DNA of 64,000 bases from Mesorhizobium sp. (GCA_004020645.1 SAQL01000030.1:1-64000); one strand, 5' to 3'; shown: positions 27,647-37,295, numbered from the stretch's first letter. Notes: generated from the letters alone by a model not told the origin. Numbers and translations: made by a program.

Positions 27647-29086
27647 CTACGGCAGCTTGGCCAGTTCAGCAGCGTGGCGGATGGCAAGCAACGCGTCCCG
27701 GTTGGTCACCGGATAGCCTGCAATGAAGCGTTCGACCGAAAAGCCTGGAAATTCGGCTCTCAAGCGGGCCGCGGCGCGCGCCGCCTCGCCGGCCTCGCCC
27801 ATGGCCGCATGCGAAAGCGCCAGGAACATCAGCACGTCCGGCGACTCCGGCGAACTCCTGCGGAGCGCCGCGACAGCTTCCCGATGCCTGCCGGCGGCAA
27901 ACAGGATGCGGCCTTGCATGCCGAAATACCAGGGCGGGGCCAATGGGTTGAGGCGCATGGCACGCTCGATGAGCGGGATCGCGTCGGCCGGATCGCCGAC
28001 GACAAGCGCCTTGCTGCCGGCCAGCAGCGGCAGTATGCCGGCGTGGTTGGAGCCGTATTCGAGAGCCCGCCGGTGCGCGAGCTCCGCTCCTTCGAGATCG
28101 CCAAGGCATGCCCTGACATTGCCAAGACATGCGTGAGCGCAGCTGTCCGTCGGGTCGAGGCGCAGGGCGTTTTCGGCCGTGATCCGCCCGTTCTCGATCG
28201 ACGTCAGCAGGTCGTCGCCAAAGCCGTTGCAGGCCTCGATCGTATAGGCGTAGGCGAGTTCGGCCCAGCAGTTGGCGAAAGTAGGATCAAGCTCCAGCGC
28301 GCGCGAAAACAGGCGGATCGCCTCGGCATTGCCGGCGCGGCTGAACGTAGTGTGCTGTTCGAGGGCAAGCAGATAAAAATCATAGGCCCGCAAGCTGGCC
28401 GGTGGCTTGCGGCGAGCCGCATTGCGGCCGACCGTGGCGAGCGTTCCATAACTGCCGGCGAACACGTTGATGATGCTTTCGGTCAGGCTGTCCTGCAGCG
28501 CGAAAATGTCCTCGACCGGGCGGTCGTAACGCTCCCTCCACAGGCTGACGCCGTTGCCCGCGTCGACAAGCTCTATCGTCAAGCGAATCCTCTGGTCGTC
28601 CGCACGCAACTGGCCCGATATGAAATAAGTGACGCCGAGCGCCTTGCCGTCCGCCGCGAAATCGGCCGGCTTGCTGCCCAGCGATTTCATCGTGTGGAAG
28701 GCGATGACAGGCAAGCCCGCGTATCGCGCCAGGTCGAATGTGATGTCCGACGACAGGCCGTCGGCAAAGCGGCGCCAGCGCTCTTCGGAATTCAGACATT
28801 CGATCGGAAATATGGCGAGCACCGGCGGAGCGTCCGGCAGGGGTGACAGCCCGTCCGGCCGAGCGCCGGAAGCGCCGGCAAAATACGCCGCGAGCCCGAT
28901 CTTGGTACGCACGCCAAGTTTTTCGTAGATGGCCGCAAGGTGGGTGCGAACAGTGGTTGGGGCAATGAAAAGTGCATCGCCGATTTCGCGATATGTCATT
29001 CCGGTTGCGAATTTTTCCGCGACCGCGCGCTCGCGACCCGACAATGCATCGAGCGTCTGCGCTTTCGAAGCGTCATTGACCGTCAT
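27647..29086 (-). CDS. LuxR-type HTH regulator with TolB-like and TPR domains
   Basis: 479 residues. Residues about 14-66 form a LuxR/GerE helix-turn-helix: LSGRERAVAEKFATGMTYRE, then IGDALFIAPTTVRTHLAAIY and EKLGVRTK. Residues about 85-215 are the TolB/FlgO-like module seen in cyclase-TPR proteins (FADGLSSDITFDLARY, YFISGQLRADDQRIRLTIEL, YDRPVEDIFALQDSLTESI). The rest is a TPR array. Placing the HTH at the N-terminus with no receiver or autoinducer domain is unusual. It shares its architecture with 5095 and 31197. Start at ATG 29086, where the domain homology begins; the upstream extension is not protein-like. Signal and targets unknown. Confidence 0.82.
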   Translation of the reverse strand: MTVNDASKAQTLDALSGRERAVAEKFATGMTYREIGDALFIAPTTVRTHLAAIYEKLGVRTKIGLAAYFAGASGARPDGLSPLPDAPPVLAIFPIECLNSEERWRRFADGLSSDITFDLARYAGLPVIAFHTMKSLGSKPADFAADGKALGVTYFISGQLRADDQRIRLTIELVDAGNGVSLWRERYDRPVEDIFALQDSLTESIINVFAGSYGTLATVGRNAARRKPPASLRAYDFYLLALEQHTTFSRAGNAEAIRLFSRALELDPTFANCWAELAYAYTIEACNGFGDDLLTSIENGRITAENALRLDPTDSCAHACLGNVRACLGDLEGAELAHRRALEYGSNHAGILPLLAGSKALVVGDPADAIPLIERAMRLNPLAPPWYFGMQGRILFAAGRHREAVAALRRSSPESPDVLMFLALSHAAMGEAGEAARAAARLRAEFPGFSVERFIAGYPVTNRDALLAIRHAAELAKLP

Positions 29087-29215
29087 GGTGGAACCCGTCC
29101 CAGGACAGAATACTACAAATGCAGGAGGCCGAATACTGCATCTGCCCGATCCCGCCGCAGGCGCACAAACTGCAAGATTGCCTGTCGCAACAAGCTGCAA
29201 TCAGGGGAGGTTTCT

Positions 29216-29524
29216 ATGCGTCCTGTTTCGATAATGCTGGCATGCACGATCTTGAGTTTTTCAGCCGCCCCGTCGCCGTCGTTCGCGAGAGGATGCAGGC
29301 AGGTGCTGGAATCGGATGTGAAAATAACGAGCATGCGCGTCTATGCCGACATCCTGGCCAATGCCGCCCGCAACGGCTGGGACTACACGCCTGAATCGAT
29401 CGTCAGCGGCTCAAAGCGGCATTTCGAGGAGATGAAGCTCCAGTTGAACGACGCCGGCTATGAGATCGTGCCCGTCGGCGTCCGCCTTTATTGCAAACGG
29501 TGGGACAAGCTCGCCGCCCGCTAG
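29216..29524 (+). CDS. Small exported protein, unknown function
   Basis: 102 residues. A signal peptide (MRPVSIMLACTILSFSAAPS, cleavage probably after SFA) is followed by a mature chain with two Cys (GCRQV and LYCKRW) likely to form a disulfide, and NGWDYTPESIVSGSKRHFEE. AGGGGAGGTTTCT gives a strong ribosome site. Divergent from the LuxR-TPR regulator, which may control it; that is inference. Confidence 0.7.
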   Translation: MRPVSIMLACTILSFSAAPSPSFARGCRQVLESDVKITSMRVYADILANAARNGWDYTPESIVSGSKRHFEEMKLQLNDAGYEIVPVGVRLYCKRWDKLAAR

Positions 29525-29572
29525 CAACCAGCGATCCGCCCTTTGCGGCGCAAGCTTTGTCGAACCATTGAA

Positions 29573-30073
29573 ATGCCGAAGGTGCAGGCCAACTGTCTGC
29601 TTCTGCTTGCTGCTGCCTTTTTGGGGCTTCGGTAATGTCGCGCAGAAGACCGTGCTGGATCATCTCGATCCGCTCAGCCGCCACATGCAGACCCACGGCG
29701 CGCCGGTTGCGGCGGCTGCCGCGCAATTTCTCGGCGCCGCCGTGCTCACCCTGCCGCTCGGCCGCCCTCCAGGGGTAATCTGTCGCTGGCCGCCATCAGC
29801 GATGCGGGGCCGGAACTCGCCGTGCTCGGCATCTTCTCGACCGGGGCCGCCTTCGGCATCCAGACGGTCGCTCAACGCTTCACATCCGCCAGCCATGCCG
29901 CGGTGATCGTCAGCGCGGAGAGCGTGTTCGGAGCGATTGGCGCTGCCATATTTTTGGGCGAGCGGCTGTCGCCGACCGGAGCAGTCGGTGCTGCGGTCGT
30001 ATTTGGATCAATCACCTTGCTGTCGCTGACAACCGACAAATCCGAAATCAGCAAGCCGGCGGTGGCAGACTGA
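29573..30073 (+). pseudogene. Decayed EamA/DMT-family transporter
   Basis: Starts MPKVQANCLLLLAAAFLG at ATG 29573. Extra T in the run at about 29619-29623 breaks the frame; the shifted frame continues WGFGNVAQKTVLDHLDPLS. About half the expected protein is missing, and a further shift near 29770 leads to AVLGIFSTGAAFGIQTVAQR and then the typical final helices SAESVFGAIGAAIFLGERLS and GAVGAAVVFGSITLLSL, ending at 30073. The intact family has ten membrane helices in about 300 residues; only about 160 codons remain. Clearly non-functional. Confidence 0.75.
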
Positions 30074-30189
30074 GATTGTGGGACCAGCCGCTGCGGCTCC
30101 GTTCGATTTCAGCACAATATCAGCATCCGTTCAGGACGCGGAGGCCATGTCGCGGCGATGCTCCCGGGAGACAAACCCGATGAGCGGCC

Positions 30190-30918
30190 ATGACAATCGC
30201 CCTGACAGAAGACCTCCTCGCCAGGATCGATCGCAAGATCGAAGACGCCGGCCCGGCGCCCGGGCTGCGCAGCCTGGAGGATCGCGACTACGCCGAGATT
30301 CGCAAGCAACTGCTCGCGGGACGCCCGCGTGACGTCTGGGTGTTTGCTTATGGCTCCCTGCTGTGGAACCCATGCTTCGAATTCGTCGAGGAGCGACCGG
30401 CAACCGTGCATGGCTGGCATCGGCGATTTTCGCTGTGGCTGACCCGCTGGCGCGGCACGCGCGAGCGGCCCGGCCTGATGCTTGCGCTCGACCGGGGCGG
30501 CAGCTGCCGCGGTGTCGTCTACCGCCTCCCCGACCTCGATATCGACGCGGCAATCGACCGGCTGCTGCGCCGTGAGATGAGCGCCAATCCGCCGACCAAC
30601 ATCCCGCGCTGGGTCTCGGTTCGAGGCGCGGGTGGGAATTTGCGGGCCATCGCCTTCGTCGCCGACCGGAGGGGCCCTGCCTATGCAGCAGACCTGCCCG
30701 AGCAGACCACAGTGGAGATCCTGTCGCTCGCCGCCGGTCACATCGGAAGCTGCGCCGACTATCTGCGCCGCACCGTCATTCAGCTCGAAGCCCGCAACAT
30801 CCGTGACGCGACGCTATGGCGGCTGCAGGGCAAGGTCGCCGCCTACCTCAGATCATTGCAATCCGGCACGCCCTTGCCGGCACCAACCGTGGAGATCGAT
30901 TATGCATGCGAAGGTTGA
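30190..30918 (+). CDS. ChaC-type gamma-glutamylcyclotransferase
   Basis: 242 residues. The glycine-rich substrate loop is VWVFAYGSLLWNP (about residue 48) and the fold continues with GWHRRFSLWLTRWRGT, LALDRGGSCRGVVYRL and GHIGSCADYLRRTV. The catalytic acid expected in ChaC is probably one of the Glu residues around EQTTVEIL. Members cleave the gamma-glutamyl bond of glutathione to 5-oxoproline and Cys-Gly. Cytoplasmic. ATG 30190 is chosen as the first start giving the full fold; ribosome site weak. Neighbours do not indicate a pathway. Confidence 0.87.
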   Translation: MTIALTEDLLARIDRKIEDAGPAPGLRSLEDRDYAEIRKQLLAGRPRDVWVFAYGSLLWNPCFEFVEERPATVHGWHRRFSLWLTRWRGTRERPGLMLALDRGGSCRGVVYRLPDLDIDAAIDRLLRREMSANPPTNIPRWVSVRGAGGNLRAIAFVADRRGPAYAADLPEQTTVEILSLAAGHIGSCADYLRRTVIQLEARNIRDATLWRLQGKVAAYLRSLQSGTPLPAPTVEIDYACEG

Positions 30919-31196
30919 AGGATCATTCCTCCCGTCGATCCTGGCACGTGAAGCGATGCAGCAGATCCTGTCGACGGGCAACGTTGAATTCTGTGGCGGC
31001 GAAACGGCCCAGATGTTGCACTATCTCGACCTGCTCAGGCCGAGCGAGACAGCCGTCGTCCCTGCCGAAACGATTCCTGCAGTAACGAGGCCGCGCCTGT
31101 GGCGGTGCCTTTCCTGCATCTTTCGGGCTTGACCTTTAGCGGCTTCTGCGGCTCCGATAATCGCTGCGCAATCAGGCGCAGTGATGGTGCAGGAGC

Positions 31197-32753
31197 TTGG
31201 CACACCAGGTCGGCAACTCGGTTATCGATCTCGACCGTGGCACATTGCGGCGTGATGGCGAGATCGTGCCAGTGCGGCCAAAGACTTTCGAACTGCTGGC
31301 CTACCTGGTGCGCAATCCCGGCCGAGTGCTGAGCAAGGACGAACTGTTACAGGCTGTCTGGCCCCGCACAATCGTGACGGAGGATTCGCTCACGCAATGC
31401 ATTCGCGATGTGCGCAAATGCATAGGCGACGAGACGCAGTCGCTGGTTCGCACCGTGCCCCGGCGCGGCTACATGTTCCAGGCTGCCGACGGCCTGTCCG
31501 CTTCGCTGCCGCCGGCCAGCGCTGCGGTTCAGATTGAACGAGCGCCCGAGCCGATGGTCGCCATCCTGCCGTTTCACGTCAACATCGACGATGCAACGGC
31601 AAAGTCGCTCTTCGACGGTGCGGTCGAGGAGATCATCAACGCACTCTCCTACTTCAAGACCATCGCGGTGCTGGCGCGCCATTCGGCCTTCGCGCTTGCC
31701 GAACATTCCGACCAGGACATCTGGGCGACCGCCGAGCGCCTCGGTGCCGACTATGTCGCGGAAGGCACCGTCGAACGCGCCGATGACAGCTACAGGACCC
31801 ACGTCGTCCTGTCCGAGACGGCGTCCGGCCGGCGCATCTGGGCACAGACATTTACGTTCAGGACCAGCGATCTCTTCGTCTTTCAAAGGATGGTGGCGCA
31901 ACGGATCGCGACCGCGCTGGTCGCCAACATCGAGAGCGCGGCGATGCGGCGCATATCCCCCGCACCCGCCGCCAACGTCGAGGCCTACGTCCATATCTTG
32001 CGCGGCATGGCGCTGCTGCGCAGCTACGGCGAGGGCGTCAACCAGCAGGCCCGCGAACATTTGCTGAAGGCGCTCGAACGCGATCCGGACTCGGGGCTCG
32101 CCCATGCCTATCTCGCCCTGGCGGACACGATCATAGGCGGCTATGGCGGTGCGCCCCGCGCTTTGCTCGATCAGGCGCGGGACCGGGCCTTGCACGCCAT
32201 CGCACTCAGCCCGGACGAGGCACGTTGCCACCGCATCCTGGCGTTGATCCTTCTCTACCTGGCCGAATTCGACGCCGCTGCAAGCCATTTCGCGCGCGCA
32301 TTGGATCTGAACCCCTACGATGCCGACACTTTGGCCCAGAAGGGTTTCTTCGAAGTGATACGCGGCCATGGCGAAGCCGGCCTGGCGCTGCTGGACCAGG
32401 CCGTTCAGCTCAATCCGATGCATCCTACCTGGTATTATTACGACCGAGGTGAGGCCCTGCTCGTCGTTGGCCGCTACCAGGAAGCGGTGGCGTCTTTTTC
32501 CTGCCTCCCGCGCAAGAGTGCCTGGCAATGGGCGCGGCTGGCGGCTTGTCACGCGCTTGACGGCAATATCGACAAGGCAAGGGCCTGCGCCAGGGAAGGC
32601 CGCTGCCTAAACCCCGGCCTGACCGTACAGGGAATCTTGGCGGACCTTCACATGATGTGCCCGGAATATCGGGAGCGGATACGATCCGGTCTCGAGTTGG
32701 CCGGATGGGATGAAGTGCAAATGCCGGATGCGCCATTGCCGGCAACACCATGA
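31197..32753 (+). CDS. OmpR/CadC-type winged-helix regulator with TolB-like and TPR domains
   Basis: 518 residues. Residues about 8-95 form a winged helix of the Trans_reg_C type: VRPKTFELLAYLVRNPGRVL, DELLQAVWPRTIVTEDSLTQ, LVRTVPRRGYMF. Residues about 120-270 contain the TolB/FlgO-like module (VAILPFHVNIDD, FDGAVEEIINALSYF, DYVAEGTVERADDSY). TPRs fill 280-500. No membrane helix separates head and sensor, unlike CadC. The start is TTG 31197 because no ATG or GTG gives the full HTH; AGGAG lies only two bases upstream, so initiation may be inefficient. The stretch 30919-31196 before it holds only a doubtful short frame. Targets unknown. Confidence 0.8.
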   Translation: MAHQVGNSVIDLDRGTLRRDGEIVPVRPKTFELLAYLVRNPGRVLSKDELLQAVWPRTIVTEDSLTQCIRDVRKCIGDETQSLVRTVPRRGYMFQAADGLSASLPPASAAVQIERAPEPMVAILPFHVNIDDATAKSLFDGAVEEIINALSYFKTIAVLARHSAFALAEHSDQDIWATAERLGADYVAEGTVERADDSYRTHVVLSETASGRRIWAQTFTFRTSDLFVFQRMVAQRIATALVANIESAAMRRISPAPAANVEAYVHILRGMALLRSYGEGVNQQAREHLLKALERDPDSGLAHAYLALADTIIGGYGGAPRALLDQARDRALHAIALSPDEARCHRILALILLYLAEFDAAASHFARALDLNPYDADTLAQKGFFEVIRGHGEAGLALLDQAVQLNPMHPTWYYYDRGEALLVVGRYQEAVASFSCLPRKSAWQWARLAACHALDGNIDKARACAREGRCLNPGLTVQGILADLHMMCPEYRERIRSGLELAGWDEVQMPDAPLPATP

Positions 32754-33004
32754 GCAGCATCGGAGCGTTGGGCGCATGACGCGGCCCTGTGTCGGATCCG
32801 CGCGTTCTTGCGCAAACCTCCGGCCTTGGCTAGCATCCGCGCGCCGGCGCCGAGCGGAGGAGAACGTCGCGGTGGACCGGCTGGAGCGCCGTTGCGTCCC
32901 CTTGGGCGCTCAAAGGACACTCCATTTCTGGATCGACGCATCAGCCTGCCGGAGACTTATACCGGTTTTCGGGGTCGTGCGCTCATGTGGAGGAGACTAA
33001 ATTG

Positions 33005-33955
33005 ATGAACAGACGTGAATTCCTGCTGTCGTCCGTGGCGATGGGCACATTGGCGCTGGCCGCTCCGCAGCCGGTTTTTGCCCAGGACAAGCTGACCATC
33101 CTGGGTTCGGTGCCGAGCCTCGGTTTTCCGTTCTTCGTGCACATGCTGAACCAGATCAAGGCGGAGGCTCAGGCGCAGGGCGTCAATCTTGTCGAAAGCG
33201 ACGGCCAGAACTCGGCGCCCAAGCAGACCGCCGATATCGAGGCGGCGCTCGTGCAGAAGGTCGACGCCATCGTCATCTCGCCGCTTGACGTCAACGCGCT
33301 GGCACCGGCCATCGAGCAAGCGGTCCAGGCCGGCATTCCCGTCGTCACCATCGACCGCCGCGTCGACGGCGTCGAAGGCATCCTCGCCCATGTCGGCGCC
33401 GACAATGTCAAGGGCGGCGAGGCCGAGGCGCAGGCCATGGTGGCGGCGTTCCCGAACGGCGCCAAGATCTTCCATCTGCAGGGCCAGCCCGGCGCCGGTC
33501 CGGCGATCGACCGCAACAAGGGCGTGCACAACGTTCTCGATCCGCTGAAGGACAAGTACCAGATCGTCTTCGAGCAAACCGCCAACTTCGCCCGCGCCGA
33601 GGCGCTGTCAGTCACCGAGGCCGGCCTTGCCGCCAATGGCAAGCCCGACGCGATCATCTGCGCCAATGACGACATGGCGCTTGGCGCGGTAGAAGCCTGC
33701 GCGGCGCGCAACTTCACCGACGTCAAGATCTACGGCTTCGATGCGCTTCCCGAAGCGCTGGTCGCCGTGCGCGACGGCAAGCTGGCCGGCACGGTCGAAC
33801 AGTTCCCCGGCGAACAGTCGCGCACCGCGGTGCAGATCGCCGTCGCCTATGCCAGGGACAAGACCGAGCCGAAGGAAAAGCTCGTGCTGCTGACGCCGAT
33901 CGTCATCGGCAAGGACAATCTGGACAAGGCGGAAAGGCTGGGCGAGACGAAGTAG
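33005..33955 (+). CDS. Sugar ABC transporter periplasmic binding protein
   Basis: 316 residues. Signal NRREFLLSSVAMGTLALAA has a twin-arginine look and cleavage probably after VFAQ. The mature protein is a type I binding fold of the ribose/galactose family (Peripla_BP_4): FPFFVHMLNQIKAEAQAQG, VDAIVISPLDVNALAPAIEQ, IPVVTIDRRVDG, AIICANDDMALGAVEA, KIYGFDALPEALVAVRDGKL. GGAGGAG upstream of ATG 33005 is a strong ribosome site. The ATPase and permease genes follow on the same strand after a palindromic repeat. Ligand is likely a pentose or related sugar; not predictable. Confidence 0.88.
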   Translation: MNRREFLLSSVAMGTLALAAPQPVFAQDKLTILGSVPSLGFPFFVHMLNQIKAEAQAQGVNLVESDGQNSAPKQTADIEAALVQKVDAIVISPLDVNALAPAIEQAVQAGIPVVTIDRRVDGVEGILAHVGADNVKGGEAEAQAMVAAFPNGAKIFHLQGQPGAGPAIDRNKGVHNVLDPLKDKYQIVFEQTANFARAEALSVTEAGLAANGKPDAIICANDDMALGAVEACAARNFTDVKIYGFDALPEALVAVRDGKLAGTVEQFPGEQSRTAVQIAVAYARDKTEPKEKLVLLTPIVIGKDNLDKAERLGETK

Positions 33956-33975
33956 CTGATTGGCAAAGCCGGCGG

Positions 33976-34137
33976 GACAGCACCCCCCTCTGGCCTGCCG
34001 GCCATCTCCCCCCCAAGGGGGAGATTAGCAGCTTCGCTGGCTGCGCCTTTTCTTCAACGTTGGTGATTGGCGGAAGCCATGACGACATCCGATCTCCCCC
34101 GTTGAGGGGGAGATGTCCGGCAGGACAGAGGGGTGTT
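33976..34137. repeat. Palindromic intergenic repeat inside a sugar ABC operon
   Basis: Arms ACCCCCCTCTGGCCTGCCGG (about 33983) and GTCCGGCAGGACAGAGGGGT (about 34113) pair imperfectly, with inner CATCTCCCCC/GGGGGAGATG. Same family as 17456. It sits between the binding-protein and ATPase genes and could stabilise the upstream message, as is common when binding proteins are made in excess. Confidence 0.75.
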
Positions 34138-34183
34138 CAAGCGCCGAGAGATGGCGTGAAAAACTGCATCGAGGAAGCAACTT

Positions 34184-35755
34184 TTGTCCGTCGCTGAAGC
34201 CGCAACATCATCGCCCGCCCTCCTCGCCGTCGAGGGCGTGACCAAGCGCTTTGCCGGCGTGACTGCGCTCAGCGATGTCTCGCTGGAGGTTCGGCCCGGC
34301 GAAATCCTCGGCCTGCTCGGCGAGAACGGCGCCGGCAAGTCGACGCTGCTCAAGATCCTGTCCGGCGTGATGCCGCCCTCCAGCGGCCGCATCGTCTTCG
34401 ACGGCGTCGAATTCAATCCCCACAACCCGCAGGACGCCAAGCGCCTCGGCATCGTCACCATCTACCAGGAACTGAGCCTGATCCCGACGCTCACCGTGGC
34501 GGAGAATATTTTTATCGGCCGCGCGCCGCTCGGGCCGCTCGGCCTGGTCAGCTGGCGGAAGATGGAGGAAGACTCCCGCGGCATCATCGCCCGCGTCGGT
34601 CTGGACCTCGACCCGGCTACGCCGGTGTCGGCACTGTCTGTCGCCGAGCAGCAGCTGGTCGAGATCGCCCGCGCGCTGTCGCTGAAGAGCCGCCTCATCA
34701 TCATGGACGAGCCGACCTCGGCGCTGACCGAAACCGAAGTGCAGAAGCTGATGTCGATTATGGGCCGGCTGCGCAAGGATGGCGTCGCCATCATGTTCGT
34801 CACCCACAGGCTGGAAGAGGCCTCTGCCATCTGCGACCGCATGACGGTGCTGCGCGACGGCAGGCTGGCCGGCCATCTCGACCGCGACGGCGGGCCGATC
34901 AAGCTGCCGAAAATCATCGAGAAGATGGTCGGCCGCGCCGCGTCCGAGCTTTATGCCAGGCCGACGCTGCGCGACGTCGCCGGCGACGTCAGGCTTTCGG
35001 TGCGCGGCCTGCGCACGGTGCGCGATCCGCAGGCGCCGCACGCCATCGTGCTCGAAGGCGTCGATCTCGACCTCAAGGCGGGTGAGATCCTCGGCGTCGC
35101 CGGCCTCGTCGGCTCCGGCCGCACGGAGTTGGCCCGCGCCATCTTCGGCGCCGACCGCATCGCCGCCGGCACCATCACGCTCGACGGCAAGCCGATCGCG
35201 CCTGAAACACCCGCCGACGCCATCGCGCTCGGCATCGGCCTGGTGCCGGAAGACCGCAAGCACCAGGCGATCTTCGCCGCGCTCGGCATCCTCACCAATT
35301 TTTCCATCGCCGCGCTCGGCCGCTACTCCAACGCCGCCGGCTTCATGGCCGAGCGCCGCGAGCGCGAAGCGCTGGCAAGCTACAGGAAGACGCTGTCGAT
35401 CCGCATGGCCTCGCCCGAGCAGCCCATAGAGGGGCTGTCCGGCGGCAACCAGCAGAAGGTCATCCTTGCCCGCTGGCTGGCGCGCGACCCCAAGGTGCTG
35501 ATCGTCGATGAACCGACGCGCGGCGTCGATGTCGGCGCCAAGGCCGAGGTGCACCAGATCCTGGTGCAGCTCGCGGCGCGCGGCATCGCCATCATGATGA
35601 TCTCGTCCGAACTGCCCGAGGTGCTTGCGGTGTCGGACAGGATCGTCACCATGCGGCGCGGACGTATCACCGGCGAGATGCCCGGCATCGAGGCGACCGA
35701 GGAAAAACTGATGGAGCTGATGGCGCTCGATCAAACGCAGGAAGCGACGCAATGA
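34184..35755 (+). CDS. Sugar ABC transporter ATPase, two fused cassettes (RbsA/MglA type)
   Basis: 523 residues. First cassette: Walker A GENGAGKSTL, signature SVAEQQLVEIARAL, Walker B LIIMDEPTSAL. Second cassette: degenerate Walker A GLVGSGRTELAR, signature LSGGNQQKVILARWL, Walker B VLIVDEPTRGVD. The degenerate second site is normal for this family. The start is TTG 34184 with GAGGAAG 7 bases upstream. The stop overlaps the permease start (ATGA). Works with the binding protein at 33005. Confidence 0.93.
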   Translation: MSVAEAATSSPALLAVEGVTKRFAGVTALSDVSLEVRPGEILGLLGENGAGKSTLLKILSGVMPPSSGRIVFDGVEFNPHNPQDAKRLGIVTIYQELSLIPTLTVAENIFIGRAPLGPLGLVSWRKMEEDSRGIIARVGLDLDPATPVSALSVAEQQLVEIARALSLKSRLIIMDEPTSALTETEVQKLMSIMGRLRKDGVAIMFVTHRLEEASAICDRMTVLRDGRLAGHLDRDGGPIKLPKIIEKMVGRAASELYARPTLRDVAGDVRLSVRGLRTVRDPQAPHAIVLEGVDLDLKAGEILGVAGLVGSGRTELARAIFGADRIAAGTITLDGKPIAPETPADAIALGIGLVPEDRKHQAIFAALGILTNFSIAALGRYSNAAGFMAERREREALASYRKTLSIRMASPEQPIEGLSGGNQQKVILARWLARDPKVLIVDEPTRGVDVGAKAEVHQILVQLAARGIAIMMISSELPEVLAVSDRIVTMRRGRITGEMPGIEATEEKLMELMALDQTQEATQ

Positions 35756-36768
35756 CCAGCACGACCGAACGGACCCAGCGCGGCGGCATCAATGTCGCGC
35801 GCCTGCTGATGAGCTTCGGCCCGTTGATGTTCCTGGCGCTGCTGATCGTCGTTTTCACCGTGCTGAAGCCGAGCTTCATCGATCCCATCAACATCTTCAA
35901 CATCATGCGGCAGATCTCGATAACCGGGCTGATCGCGCTCGGCATGACCTTCGTCATCCTCACTGCCGGCATCGACCTGTCGGTCGGTTCGCTGCTGGCC
36001 TTCTGCGGCATGGTCGCGGCGGTGGTGGCCAAGGGCGGCACCGCCAACACGCTGTCGCTGTCGACGTCCGGCACGCAAGGCTTTGGCTGGTTCGCAGCCC
36101 TATTGGCCGCCGTCGTCGTCGGCGCCCTGGCCGGCGGCGTCCAGGGCTTTGCCATCACCAGGCTGAAGGTGCCGCCCTTCGTCGTCACGCTCGGCGGCCT
36201 CACCGTCTTTCGCGGCCTGACGCTGACGATCTCCAACGGCGGCCCGATCTCCGGCTTCGACGCCTCGATGCGCTGGTTCGGCACCGGGCTGATCGGCCCG
36301 GTCCCGGTGCCGGCTATCATTTTCGCGGCGGCGGCGATCCTCTGCCACATCGTGCTGCGCTACACGCGCTACGGCCGCGCCGTCTACGCCGTCGGCGGCA
36401 ATGCCGAGGCGGCGCGGCTGTCGGGCCTGCGCGTCGACCGTATCCTGATCTCGGTCTATGTCATCGTCGGCTTCTTCGCCGGCCTCGCCGCCTTCGTGCT
36501 GTCGGCGAGGCTCAACTCCTCGGAAGCCGTCGCCGGCATCGGCTACGAGCTGACGGTGATCTCGGCCGTCGTCATCGGCGGCACCTCGCTGTTCGGCGGC
36601 ATCGGCTCGGTCGGCGGCACGGTCGTGGGTGCAGCACTGATCGGCGTGCTGCAGAACGGGCTACAGTTCAACAACGTCTCGTCCTATACGCAAAGCATCG
36701 TCATCGGCTTGATCCTCATCCTCGCCGTCGCCTTCGACCGCTGGCTGAAATCGCGGGTGCGGCGGTGA
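35752..36768 (+). CDS. Sugar ABC transporter permease (RbsC type)
   Basis: 338 residues of the BPD_transp_2 family with about ten hydrophobic helices (LLMSFGPLMFLALLIVVFTV; ITGLIALGMTFVILTAGIDL; ALLAAVVVGALAGGVQGFAI). The family hallmark GIDLSVGSLLAF is present, as is AVGGNAEAARLSGL of the cytoplasmic coupling loop. ATG 35752 overlaps the ATPase stop by four bases, so it is translationally coupled. Ends the operon; a 14-base-pair hairpin follows. Confidence 0.93.
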   Translation: MTSTTERTQRGGINVARLLMSFGPLMFLALLIVVFTVLKPSFIDPINIFNIMRQISITGLIALGMTFVILTAGIDLSVGSLLAFCGMVAAVVAKGGTANTLSLSTSGTQGFGWFAALLAAVVVGALAGGVQGFAITRLKVPPFVVTLGGLTVFRGLTLTISNGGPISGFDASMRWFGTGLIGPVPVPAIIFAAAAILCHIVLRYTRYGRAVYAVGGNAEAARLSGLRVDRILISVYVIVGFFAGLAAFVLSARLNSSEAVAGIGYELTVISAVVIGGTSLFGGIGSVGGTVVGAALIGVLQNGLQFNNVSSYTQSIVIGLILILAVAFDRWLKSRVRR

Positions 36769-36815
36769 GGGTTGGGGCAGTACAGACCTAGGTCGGCGGA
36801 GGTCGGCGGGACAGT

Positions 36816-36847
36816 ACCCCCCTCTGTCCTGCCGGACAGAGGGGGGT
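36816..36847. repeat. Perfect 14-base-pair hairpin after the permease gene
   Basis: ACCCCCCTCTGTCC and GGACAGAGGGGGGT enclose a TGCC loop. It is a minimal form of the palindromic repeat family seen elsewhere in the window and may act as a transcript-end stabiliser for the sugar operon, though no T-run follows. Confidence 0.7.
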
Positions 36848-36927
36848 GTTCGAGCGCAGGACAGAGCGAGATACGGCGATGAGTCACTACCCAGTGTCCC
36901 GGAAACAACCGCAGCAACGCGCGCAAG

Positions 36928-37257
36928 ATGCGCAAGGCCATGACGGACGCCGAGCTGAAGCTATGGAATGAGATCAGGGCGCACCGTCTCATGGGATTGT
37001 CGTTTCGGCGACAGATTCCGATAGCCGGCTACATTGTCGATTTTGCCTGTCCGGACAAAAAGCTGATCGTCGAACTCGACGGCTCCCAGCACGCTCAGGC
37101 CGAAGCCTCGGCATCGGATGCTTACAGAAGCTCGAGGGTTGAGGCGATTGGCTGGACGATCCTGCGTTTCTGGAACGACGACGTCATTCGCGACATCGAC
37201 AATGTCTGCCAGCACATCGTGATTTCGGCGGGCGTGGCAGGCGCGGACATGCGTTGA
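36928..37257 (+). CDS. DUF559 protein, Vsr-like endonuclease fold
   Basis: 109 residues. MTDAELKLWNEIRAHRLMGL, FRRQIPIAGYIVDFACPDKK, LIVELDGSQHAQ and GWTILRFWNDDVIRDIDNVC match DUF559, a restriction-endonuclease-like family. The Asp in VDFAC, the E-x-D of VELDGSQH and the Arg-Phe-Trp-Asn form the likely nuclease core. Real activity is unproven. Start is uncertain: ATG 36928 lacks a strong ribosome site. It lies between two palindromic repeats, a setting in which such genes are common in rhizobia. Confidence 0.8.
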   Translation: MRKAMTDAELKLWNEIRAHRLMGLSFRRQIPIAGYIVDFACPDKKLIVELDGSQHAQAEASASDAYRSSRVEAIGWTILRFWNDDVIRDIDNVCQHIVISAGVAGADMR

Positions 37258-37295
37258 GTGTTGGTCGCGGACCTGGATCGCGCAAAGCTGCGTGA

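Noticed and set aside
30902..31132. Short plus-strand frame MHAKVEGSFLPSILAREAMQ after the ChaC-like gene
   Set aside because: It overlaps the end of the cyclotransferase gene, lacks a ribosome site, and its C-terminal part does not resemble a conserved protein.
34208..35752. 514-codon minus-strand frame opposite the sugar ATPase gene
   Set aside because: Composition (Asp, His, Arg rich) is that of an antisense shadow and the plus strand has all ABC motifs.
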